A DNA stretch of 56,618 nucleotides. It comes from Salinihabitans flavidus. Its GTDB lineage: Bacteria > Pseudomonadota > Alphaproteobacteria > Rhodobacterales > Rhodobacteraceae. Within the stretch, counting starts at the first letter, position 1. Every line of letters begins with the position of its first letter. The notes below the pieces were generated by a model. It was not told where the DNA came from, made no database searches, and was given only the letters and a program-made list of their open reading frames with translations. Shown piece after piece: positions 41,218 to 48,916 of this stretch. Made by a program: the position numbers and the translations under genes. The stretch is from NCBI RefSeq assembly GCF_900110425.1, contig NZ_FODS01000021.1, positions 1 through 56,618 of the forward strand, in the 5' to 3' direction.

Positions 41218-42267
41218 TTGTTTCGCACCCCCGCCACCTCACCGGATTTCGACGTCGCTCAGCTCGATGACTATCTGCGTGTGCACCTGCCGGGTCTTGG
41301 CCCATTGCGCGGCGTGGAAAGGATCAGCGGCGGACAATCGAACCCCACCTATTTCCTGCAATACGACAGTGGCGATTTGGTTCTACGAAAGCGTCCGCCC
41401 GGCAGAATTCTGCCCTCGGCGCATGCGGTTGACCGTGAGTTCAAGGTGCAAATGGCCGTCTCGAGTGCAGGCGTGCGCGTCCCGCGCATGCGTCTCTACG
41501 AAGCGGACTCTTCCATCGTGGGAACCCCCTTTTATGTGATGGACCGGGTTGAAGGATTGATCTTGCATGACAATACTCTTTCGGATCTGCCGCGAGAGCA
41601 CCGTCGTCCGGTTTATCGCGAGATGGCAAAAACTCTGGCACAGATACACAAGGTAGATATCGCTGCGGTAGGTCTCACGGATTTTGGCCGATTTGGCGGT
41701 TTTTTTCAGCGTCAGATTGCCCGCTGGACCAATCAATGGCGACAATCGACCCCCCGGGATTCCGCCGCCATCGAGGCGTTGATCGACTGGTTGCCGCGGA
41801 ATTGTCCCGAGGATGACAGAACAACGCTTGTTCACGGGGACTTCCGGACCGGGAACCTGATCCTGCACCCAACCGAGCCACGCATATCGGCGGTCCTCGA
41901 CTGGGAACTGTCAACCTTGGGCCATCCGCTGGCCGATTTGGCCCATACCTGCGCATACATATGGCTGATGGATACCGCCGACTTTGGCGTGGGTCTCGCC
42001 GATGCCGATCTCGATTCATTGGGATTGCCAAGCATGCAGGACTTCATCGAAAACTATGCCCGGGCACGCGGCAACGATGATCGACTGACCAGATTTCACC
42101 TTGCTTTTGCGCTCTTTCGCAATGCGGTAATCTTCGAAGGAATCGCAGACCGCGCACGCAAGGGAAACGCGGCCTCAGCTAATGCCGAGGAAGTGGGCCG
42201 CATCGCTCCAAAACTTGCCGAACGCGGAGCTGCGCTTATTTCCGGCGACGGCACCGACCTGCCCTGA
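41218..42267 (+). CDS. Phosphotransferase-fold kinase, ACAD10/11- and LvaA-type
   Basis: A 349-residue aminoglycoside-phosphotransferase-fold protein, TTG start at 41218 after AAAAGG. Kinase residues are intact: glycine-rich ISGGQSNPTYF (37-46), Lys58 in LVLRKRPPG, Glu74, catalytic HGDFRTGN (His206, Asp208, Asn213), and metal-binding DWE (Asp228). It resembles the kinase half of human ACAD10/11 and LvaA of Pseudomonas levulinate catabolism, which phosphorylate the 4-hydroxyl of an acyl-CoA. An acyl-CoA dehydrogenase gene follows after 25 bp, as expected for that pair. No LvaB-like small gene is seen. Confidence 0.88.
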   Translation: MFRTPATSPDFDVAQLDDYLRVHLPGLGPLRGVERISGGQSNPTYFLQYDSGDLVLRKRPPGRILPSAHAVDREFKVQMAVSSAGVRVPRMRLYEADSSIVGTPFYVMDRVEGLILHDNTLSDLPREHRRPVYREMAKTLAQIHKVDIAAVGLTDFGRFGGFFQRQIARWTNQWRQSTPRDSAAIEALIDWLPRNCPEDDRTTLVHGDFRTGNLILHPTEPRISAVLDWELSTLGHPLADLAHTCAYIWLMDTADFGVGLADADLDSLGLPSMQDFIENYARARGNDDRLTRFHLAFALFRNAVIFEGIADRARKGNAASANAEEVGRIAPKLAERGAALISGDGTDLP

Positions 42268-42292
42268 CCGCTCAAACGAAGGATCATGTGAT

Positions 42293-43528
42293 ATGGATTT
42301 TGAATACACCCCACGCGTTAAGAAGCTCTGCTCGCAGTTGCAGGACTTCATGGATCGCCACGTTTGGCCCGCCGACGCAGAGTATCAACGTATCGCGCAT
42401 GAAGATCGCTATCCTGAAAGCTTGATTGACGGCCTGAAGGAGAAGGCAAAAGAGGCGGGTCTGTGGAACCTCTTTCTGCCTGCGCTGCGTGATGATGAAC
42501 CGGGCACACGCCTGTCAAATCAGGAGTACGCACCACTGGCCGAGATCATGGGGCGTCTGCCCTGGGCCTCTGAGGTCTTCAACTGTAACGCGCCCGACAC
42601 TGGCAACATGGAAATTCTGCACATGTTCGCCACCCCGGAACAGCGTGAGCGTTGGCTGAATCCGCTTTTGAACGGGACGATCCGGTCCGGCGTCTCGATC
42701 ACGGAACCCGATGTCGCCTCATCCGATCCGACAAATCTGGAAACGACGATCCAGCGGGATGGCGACGAATATGTGATCAACGGACGCAAATGGTTCACGA
42801 CCGGCGCCATGCATCCGAAGTTCGCCTTCACGCTCGTCATGGGAATCTCCGATACGGACGAGGACGCCTCGCGACACCAACGGCACAGTTTTGTTATCGT
42901 ACCAACCGACACGCCGGGTTTTCGCGTGGTGCGCGATGTACCGATCATGCACCACCATGCGCCCGATGGTCATTGCGAGGTGGAGTTCAAGGACGTACGC
43001 GTGCCCGCAAGTAACCTTCTCGGCGAACAGGGGGCAGGATTTGCCATTGCGCAGGCACGACTCGGACCCGGGCGCATCCATCACTGCATGCGAACCATCG
43101 GACAATGCGAGTATGCGCTCGAGCTGATGTGCGACCGAGCCCAGACCCGCGAAACCTTTGGCAAGCCACTGGCGGACAACGCCAACATTCAGGACTGGAT
43201 CGCTGAAAGCAGGATCGAAATTGATCAGGCGCGGCTTTTGAACCTCTATGCGAGTTGGCTGATGGACAAGGAAGGCAACAAGGCGGCACGGGTGCTTGTC
43301 TCGGAGATCAAAGTGGCAGCGGCCCGCTTGCAGACCCGGGTTCTGGATCGGGCGATGCAGGTTTTCGGCGCGGCCGGCCTCACACCCGACACGCCCCTGT
43401 CGTATCTGTGGACGTGGGGTCGTGCGCTTCGTTTCGTCGATGGTCCGGATGAGGTTCATCTGCGAACGATCGCACGGGCAGAACTGAAAAGGGCCACAAC
43501 CCGTCGAACAACGCTCGCCGCCGAATGA
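42293..43528 (+). CDS. Acyl-CoA dehydrogenase, ACAD10/11-type
   Basis: A 411-residue FAD protein from the ATG at 42293 (MDFEYTPRVKKLCSQL). FNCNAPDTGNMEILHMF, SITEPDVASSDPTNL, and the C-terminal RFVDGPDEVHLRTIAR mark the ACAD10/11 branch. Ordinary acyl-CoA dehydrogenases end near YxGTxEIQR with the catalytic Glu. Here the segment is VDGPDEVH, as in that branch. With the kinase upstream, it may eliminate phosphate from a 4-phospho-acyl-CoA to yield an enoyl-CoA instead of acting as a plain dehydrogenase. This is inference from the homologous systems. Confidence 0.9.
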   Translation: MDFEYTPRVKKLCSQLQDFMDRHVWPADAEYQRIAHEDRYPESLIDGLKEKAKEAGLWNLFLPALRDDEPGTRLSNQEYAPLAEIMGRLPWASEVFNCNAPDTGNMEILHMFATPEQRERWLNPLLNGTIRSGVSITEPDVASSDPTNLETTIQRDGDEYVINGRKWFTTGAMHPKFAFTLVMGISDTDEDASRHQRHSFVIVPTDTPGFRVVRDVPIMHHHAPDGHCEVEFKDVRVPASNLLGEQGAGFAIAQARLGPGRIHHCMRTIGQCEYALELMCDRAQTRETFGKPLADNANIQDWIAESRIEIDQARLLNLYASWLMDKEGNKAARVLVSEIKVAAARLQTRVLDRAMQVFGAAGLTPDTPLSYLWTWGRALRFVDGPDEVHLRTIARAELKRATTRRTTLAAE

Positions 43529-43550
43529 CAATGCTGACGGGGCGCTGTAA

Positions 43551-43563
43551 TCTGTCCGACAGA
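43551..43563. promoter_or_regulatory. FadR-type GntR operator before the GntR gene
   Basis: TCTGTCCGACAGA has perfect 6-bp arms TCTGTC and GACAGA around one base, 17 bp before the GTG start. It suggests autoregulation. Confidence 0.78.
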
Positions 43564-43580
43564 CCAGCTAAGGACTCGGG

Positions 43581-44348
43581 GTGTATCCAGTGAAAGAGGA
43601 CAAATTCGGAATGCTCCCCATCGACAAGCTCAGAGTTCCGCCCGCGTATCAGGTGATTTCAAGCGAGTTGCAGAAGCTTATTCTCGATGGTGCCCTCAAA
43701 CCGGGTGAAACGCTGCCGCCTGAGGTTGAGCTGGCTGAAAGATTCGGTGTGAATCGCTCCACCGTGCGCGAAGGTATCCGTCAGCTCGAAAGCGAAGGGC
43801 TTGTCAGTCGCGAAGGACGCAAGCGCCTCATCGTCACGATCCCCGATCACGACGATCTCGCCCCTCGCCTGACCCGCGCGATGATCCTGCAAAAGGTTTC
43901 ATTCCGAGAGCTTTGGCAGGTTGCAAACCAACTTGAGCCTCTTTCGGCAGAACTCGCGGCCACCGCCATCGACAAGGACTCGCTCGATATCCTGAAGACC
44001 AATGTGAGAGAAATGGCAAGCACCATCGAAGCAGGCAACAGCCCCGCCAAGCTTGACATGGAGTTTCACAGCATGCTGGCCGAGTTCACCGGAAATCGGG
44101 TGCTCCTGCTTTCGCGGGAACCTGTCGGCATTCTGCTTTATACCGCGTTTGAAAAGATCCGGCCGAGGATCGAACAAGCCGCGCAGCGCAACCTTGAGGC
44201 GCATCAGCGGATTGTGGCCGCACTGGAAACAGGGGATGCGATGGTTGCCCGCGAGTGGATGCACAAACATCTTCGCGACTTGATGCGGGGCTGGTTGCTT
44301 TCCGGCTCTGAAATGGATGCCCGTATCGAACCCGGAGTGAACCTCTGA
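43581..44348 (+). CDS. GntR-family transcriptional regulator, FadR/FCD subfamily
   Basis: A 255-residue regulator, GTG start at 43581 after AAGGA. The winged helix spans about 20-90 (LKPGETLPPEVELAERFGVNRSTVREGIRQLESEGLVSREG). The helical FCD effector domain covers about 100-240, with metal-type residues in LDMEFHSML, EAHQRIV and WMHKHL. FCD regulators usually release DNA when a pathway acid or acyl-CoA binds. Its likely operators, TGTCCGACA-type palindromes, occur in front of the surrounding units and before this gene itself, so it is the probable local repressor. Confidence 0.9.
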   Translation: MYPVKEDKFGMLPIDKLRVPPAYQVISSELQKLILDGALKPGETLPPEVELAERFGVNRSTVREGIRQLESEGLVSREGRKRLIVTIPDHDDLAPRLTRAMILQKVSFRELWQVANQLEPLSAELAATAIDKDSLDILKTNVREMASTIEAGNSPAKLDMEFHSMLAEFTGNRVLLLSREPVGILLYTAFEKIRPRIEQAAQRNLEAHQRIVAALETGDAMVAREWMHKHLRDLMRGWLLSGSEMDARIEPGVNL

Positions 44349-44390
44349 GGCAGCCGCGCTTCGGACCAAAGACCAAGGACACACCCAAGG

Positions 44391-45968
44391 ATGAGCTGGA
44401 CGCCCGCAGACTTTCCCGCGTTGCAACACGAGTCTCATTTCGGAGATCGCGTCGTGCCGTGCTTTCGGGATCGGCCGGCACACTTTCATCAACTTCTCTC
44501 CGAGAGCGTCTCGCGTCATCCCGAAAACGAGGCGCTGGTCATGGGAAAAACCCGCCTCACCTGGGCCGAGCTTGACCGCGAATGTGACAGGATAGCGCGC
44601 GCCCTGAAGGGAGTGGGCGTGACGGGCGGTGACCGGGTCGTGATGATCTTTCACAACGCTCCGGCCTTCGTCGTCATGCTTTTCGCGCTTGCGCGGCTTG
44701 GCGCAGTATCAGTGCCGGTCAGTGTCCGTGCCAATGTCCATGAAGTCGCCCATTTTGTCGAAGACAGTGGCGCGATGCTTCTGGTTCATGACAATCGACA
44801 AAATGAACGCCTGCCCGATGGCCAGGCGGTCAAGTTCGTGGCCTATGATGATCTCAATGATGGCCCAGAGCTTGACGAGGACTTCCCTGATGAAGAAGAC
44901 CTCGCCCTGATCCTTTATACCTCCGGCACCACCGGAAAACCCAAGGGCGCGATGCTCACGCATCTCAATATTGTTCATGCAGGCATGGACTATGCCGTGA
45001 CCATGCAGCTCCACCCGGGTGACAGGGCGTTGGCGGCGGTCCCGCTCAATCATGTCACCGGCATTGCGGCGCTGATCTCGGGGCCGGTGCGCGCCGGGGC
45101 CTGCATGATCTTGATGGAGTCCTTCCGGGCGAAGGCGTTCCTCGATCTCGCCGAAGCCGAGCGCATGACCTACACGCTCATGGTTCCGGCGATGTACAAC
45201 CTCTGCCTGCTGCAACCCGACTTTGCCGATCGCGACCTGTCATGCTGGCGGCTTGGCGGATTCGGGGGCGCACCGATGCCCGAACCGACGATCAGACGCC
45301 TGAATGAAACCATTCCCGGGCTGGGTCTTACAAACTGTTATGGCGCCACCGAAACGGTGGTCGCGCAACTGATCACCCCCCCGGATTTCACACTGGAAAA
45401 ACGCGAATACGTGGGGCGCCCCCTGCCCGGGACCACCGCCCTTGTCATGGGCCCCGATGGTCGCGAAATGCCTGTTGGGGAACCCGGAGAGCTTTGGCTC
45501 AGCGGGCCCAACGTGGTAAAGGGATACTGGCGGAACCCGAAGGCCACGAAGACTTCGTTCCAGGGCGGCTTCTGGAAATCCGGCGACATCGGCGTGAAGG
45601 ATGAAGACGGCTTTTTCCGCGTGCTCGACCGGGCCAAGGACATGATCAATCGCGGAGGGTTGAAGATTTACTCTGCCGAGGTGGAGAATGTACTCAACGA
45701 TCATCCCGCCGTGGCCGAGGCCGCAATTTTTGCCAAGCCCTGCCCGGTTCTCGGTGAACGTGTTCATGCCGCGATCGTGCGCACGTCCGATCTGACCGAG
45801 AGCGATCTGACTTCGCTCTGCCTGTCGCGCCTATCGGACTACAAGGTGCCCGAAGGCTTCACCTTTTTCGACGGCCCGCTGCCCCGGAACGCCAACGGCA
45901 AGATCGACAAGAACAAGCTGCGCGAAGACATTCTTCCGACATTGGTTGACAGTCGCAACGGCGGTTGA
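44391..45968 (+). CDS. AMP-forming acyl-CoA ligase
   Basis: A 525-residue adenylate-forming enzyme. The P-loop is LYTSGTTGKPKGAML, the A5 region NCYGATETVVAQLI, the hinge SGDIGVKDEDGFFRVLDRAKDMINRGG, and the catalytic Lys lies in PRNANGKIDKNKL. It starts 42 bp after the GntR gene and probably shares its message. Being a second CoA ligase in the regulon, it may activate a different acid from the CaiC-like enzyme at 34001, such as a pathway intermediate. The substrate is not known. Confidence 0.88.
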   Translation: MSWTPADFPALQHESHFGDRVVPCFRDRPAHFHQLLSESVSRHPENEALVMGKTRLTWAELDRECDRIARALKGVGVTGGDRVVMIFHNAPAFVVMLFALARLGAVSVPVSVRANVHEVAHFVEDSGAMLLVHDNRQNERLPDGQAVKFVAYDDLNDGPELDEDFPDEEDLALILYTSGTTGKPKGAMLTHLNIVHAGMDYAVTMQLHPGDRALAAVPLNHVTGIAALISGPVRAGACMILMESFRAKAFLDLAEAERMTYTLMVPAMYNLCLLQPDFADRDLSCWRLGGFGGAPMPEPTIRRLNETIPGLGLTNCYGATETVVAQLITPPDFTLEKREYVGRPLPGTTALVMGPDGREMPVGEPGELWLSGPNVVKGYWRNPKATKTSFQGGFWKSGDIGVKDEDGFFRVLDRAKDMINRGGLKIYSAEVENVLNDHPAVAEAAIFAKPCPVLGERVHAAIVRTSDLTESDLTSLCLSRLSDYKVPEGFTFFDGPLPRNANGKIDKNKLREDILPTLVDSRNGG

Positions 45969-46033
45969 CTGCTGGGATACGGCGGCGTGGTGCGCGACTT
46001 CGCGGTGGTCCCCTGCCAGACTCCACGCAGAGT

Positions 46034-47032
46034 CTAGCCAAGCGTCACGATCACCTTGCCGATAATCCCGCGGGTGGAGAGTTCCGCGATCGCATCCCCG
46101 GCCTTCTCAAGCGGATAGGAGGCATGAATCCTCGGATTGAGCCTACCCTCACCCAGCAATCCCAGAAGCCTGTCCATATCGCGGTGAAATCCTGCATTGT
46201 CCCGCTCAACCGCCGCGCCCCAGAAGACGCCACGAATATCACAGGACTTCAGCAGCGGAAGATTCGCAGGGATTTTCGCAATGCCCGCAGGAAACCCGAC
46301 GATCAGATAGCGGCCCAGCCACGCAACGGAACGAAGCGCCGGCTCCGTATAGTCACCCCCGACCGTGTCAAAGATCACATCAGCGCCTGATTTTCCGAGC
46401 TTTTCTCGAAACGCGGAGCTGAGCGCCTTTTGATCATCACGATCCAGCGGCCCGCCCGGATACACAACTCCGTCTTCGGCGCCATGTTCCATCGCCACGC
46501 GCCGCTTCTCTTCACTGCTGACGGCCGCGATCACTCGCGCACCAAGCGCATGGCCCAACTCAACTGCGGCAAGCCCGACTCCGCCCGCCGCGCCAAGAAC
46601 CAATAGTGTCTCTCCGGCTGTCAGCCCGCCCCGCGCCTCAAGCCCGTAGAGGGAGGTGCCATAGGTCATCTGAAGCGCGGCGGCCTGTTCGAAACTCACG
46701 TCATCGGGCAGTTTGTGGCACAGGTCGGCACGCACGCAGACCTCCCCTCTCATCCCCCCCCAAAGAGGCAATGCCATGACACGGTCTCCGACAGAAAGCC
46801 CCGTAACCTCCGGCCCCACGGCATCGACGACTCCGGCAAGCTCTGCTCCGGGGGAAAACGGGCGCTCCGGTTTGAACTGATACTGGTCCTTGATGATCAG
46901 CAGATCGGGGAAGTTCACACCAACGGCCCGCACCTTCACCCGAACCTGCCCCTCACCCGGCTCCGGGGTTGGAAGCTCCTTCAACAAAAGCGTTTCAGGG
47001 CCACCTGGCGTTTCACTCAGAAGTGCCTTCAT
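46034..47032 (-). CDS. NADPH:quinone oxidoreductase (zeta-crystallin-type MDR enzyme)
   Basis: A 332-residue zinc-free MDR reductase from the ATG at 47032 (MKALLSETPGG), with AGGAGG and GGAAGAG upstream. VNFPDLLIIKDQYQ, GAELAGVVDAVG, and the cofactor motif LVLGAAGGVGLAAVELG (about 143-159) are typical, and NPRIHASYPLEKAGDAI closes the fold. Many relatives, despite the name, reduce enoyl-CoAs or quinones with NADPH. A TGTCCGACA-type operator stands 115 bp upstream, which joins it to the regulon. It is convergent with the acyl-CoA ligase. Confidence 0.9.
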   Translation of the reverse strand: MKALLSETPGGPETLLLKELPTPEPGEGQVRVKVRAVGVNFPDLLIIKDQYQFKPERPFSPGAELAGVVDAVGPEVTGLSVGDRVMALPLWGGMRGEVCVRADLCHKLPDDVSFEQAAALQMTYGTSLYGLEARGGLTAGETLLVLGAAGGVGLAAVELGHALGARVIAAVSSEEKRRVAMEHGAEDGVVYPGGPLDRDDQKALSSAFREKLGKSGADVIFDTVGGDYTEPALRSVAWLGRYLIVGFPAGIAKIPANLPLLKSCDIRGVFWGAAVERDNAGFHRDMDRLLGLLGEGRLNPRIHASYPLEKAGDAIAELSTRGIIGKVIVTLG

Positions 47033-47146
47033 CTCTTCCCATTCCTCCTGTTCTGTAGGTGCTGGTTTCACCCAAACGACGCGGTTTCGAACACTGCGCA
47101 GGCCACCCACCACTCAGAAGGGCGAGTGACCTGCGAAACCGATAGT

Positions 47147-47157
47147 TGGTCCGACAA
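47147..47157. promoter_or_regulatory. FadR-type GntR operator before the oxidoreductase gene
   Basis: TGGTCCGACAA differs in one base from TTGTCCGACAA. It lies in the 218-bp gap between the oxidoreductase start and tRNA-Thr, the only such motif there. GGTCCGACC is also the centre of E. coli FadR sites. Confidence 0.62.
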
Positions 47158-47250
47158 TCCAGCAAACGAATGAATGACGCAACCATAACCAAAACGTCAC
47201 CCGGCACGCTCACTGCGCGCCAGGATGACCGAACCCGAGATATGAAGAAG

Positions 47251-47326
47251 TGGTGCCGCTGAAGGGACTCGAACCCCCGACCCCATCATTACGAATGACG
47301 TGCTCTACCAGCTGAGCTACAGCGGC
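47251..47326 (-). tRNA. tRNA-Thr (anticodon CGT)
   Basis: A full cloverleaf of 76 nt on the minus strand with encoded CCA (47253-47251). Acceptor arms GCCGCTG and CAGCGGC pair perfectly. The D-arm is GCTCAGCTGGTAGAGC, the anticodon loop TTCGTAA gives CGT, and the T-loop TTCGAGT is standard. It lies between the catabolic region and hemY. Confidence 0.97.
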
Positions 47327-47370
47327 CCATGGGCGGGGCTAATAGCACCCGCCAACGCGATGGAAAAGGG

Positions 47371-48906
47371 CTATTTTTCACGCTCTCGCGGCTTTGTTCC
47401 GTCATAGATATCGCCCGTTTCGTCATAGACTTCCGCATCACGGATTTCATGCGGCTCGACGGCTGTTTCCTCCGGTGGCATCTCCACCTCTTCAACCGCT
47501 TGATCCTCGCTGGTAGTGCTTGCGTCCTCCAGCGTTCCAACGATGAGCGGCAGCATCCCGACACCCGAACCGGGCATGACTTCCTGTTCCGGGGGCGACT
47601 CCCAGCTCAGCGTGTCGAAGCTTTGGCAGTTTTCGCAGACCGGCACCCATTCTGCATGAATGTTGTGACAGTTCGTGCAGATCCATTGCGGCCCGCGCGG
47701 CGCCGTGATTGCCCGCGCCAACCAGCCCCGTACAACCGTGTCACTGGCGCCCTCGCCGCGTTCGATCGCGGCCATGATGGTCAGTGCGCGCGCCGTCGGA
47801 TCGGTGACATAGAGATCGCCCAAAGCACGCCGCGCACCGGGAAAGTCCTCTTCCGCGATGTGCAACTCGGCCATTAGCATCCTTGTCTCGGGGTGATCGG
47901 GCGTGGATTTTACCAGCGTCTCAAAGCGTTTGATCCGCTCTGCCGGGGATTCGTCCGGGGCGATTTCCGCAAACGCGGCGGCCAGATCAGGGTGCGGTTG
48001 CACCTCCCACGTCTTCTTCAGGATTCGCGTTGCATGACGTAGCTTGCCCTTGGCGATATAACTGCGCGCCGCCATGGTCGCCGCCGGAATCAGGTCGGGC
48101 GACAGCCGGTTCGCCTCTATTGCTTCTTCGCGCATCTCGATGGTGCTGTCGTCATCCAGAAGCTCTTTCGCCTCCGACAACGCCAGCACCGCATCACGGC
48201 GCCGATGAACCTCGCGTGGAAGGTTGCCATGTTTGAGCTTGGCGTTCAACGTCGCGCGGGCACCCTTCCAGTCATGGGTCTCCGTCTGAAGCCGCAGCAG
48301 GATGTCCTGCGTTTCCTCATGCTTCGGCTTGAGCGCAAAGGCGGTCTGCGCCAGCTTCAGCGCCGTGTCGGTCTTTCCATCCGACAACTTCTGCTTCATC
48401 AGGCCGCGCAGCCCAACGAAACGGGTTGTATCCTCGGTCAGAAGGCGCTTGTAGACTTCCTCGGCTTTCTTTCGATCCCCGGACATCTCGGCGGCCTGCG
48501 CCGTGATGAGATCGGTCAACTCGGGCTTGCCGAGAAACTTCTCCGCCCGGCGCGCCTTTTCCATCGCAAGCCGCCCTTCGCCAGAGGCCAACGCCATGAG
48601 ACCCTCTGTCAGCGCACGATACCCCTTCCGTTCGCGGTTGCGGCTGAAATAACGGCTGATCGCCGTGTCATCCCCATTGATGAAGCGCAACACCGCCACC
48701 AGAAGCGAAACAAGTTTCAGGATCACCCAGACGGCAAATACCAAAAGCACCAGAGCAATCGCGGCCTGCAACGGCTGGAGAGTGTATTCCACCCCGCCAA
48801 AGGTGATCATGACCCCGCCATCGGTCTCCAGCAACCAGCCCGCGCCATAGGTCAGCCCGGCGATCGCCGCGACAAAAATTATAATCTTGAGCAGAGACCA
48901 AAGCAT
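47371..48906 (-). CDS. hemY: HemY-like membrane TPR protein with C-terminal zinc ribbon
   Basis: A 511-residue protein. Two N-terminal membrane helices (about 5-25 and 42-72) form the HemY_N domain, followed by helical TPR-like repeats (about 100-400). A C-terminal four-Cys ribbon, ICTNCHNIHAEWVPVCENCQ, follows, then an acidic tail. HemY proteins are linked with haem synthesis by gene neighbourhood; the biochemical role is unclear. The ribbon is like that of LapB/YciM, a TPR regulator of LPS synthesis, and is absent from E. coli HemY. It follows the mitofilin-like gene by 10 bp. Confidence 0.88.
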   Translation of the reverse strand: MLWSLLKIIIFVAAIAGLTYGAGWLLETDGGVMITFGGVEYTLQPLQAAIALVLLVFAVWVILKLVSLLVAVLRFINGDDTAISRYFSRNRERKGYRALTEGLMALASGEGRLAMEKARRAEKFLGKPELTDLITAQAAEMSGDRKKAEEVYKRLLTEDTTRFVGLRGLMKQKLSDGKTDTALKLAQTAFALKPKHEETQDILLRLQTETHDWKGARATLNAKLKHGNLPREVHRRRDAVLALSEAKELLDDDSTIEMREEAIEANRLSPDLIPAATMAARSYIAKGKLRHATRILKKTWEVQPHPDLAAAFAEIAPDESPAERIKRFETLVKSTPDHPETRMLMAELHIAEEDFPGARRALGDLYVTDPTARALTIMAAIERGEGASDTVVRGWLARAITAPRGPQWICTNCHNIHAEWVPVCENCQSFDTLSWESPPEQEVMPGSGVGMLPLIVGTLEDASTTSEDQAVEEVEMPPEETAVEPHEIRDAEVYDETGDIYDGTKPREREK

Positions 48907-48916
48907 GAAATGACCT

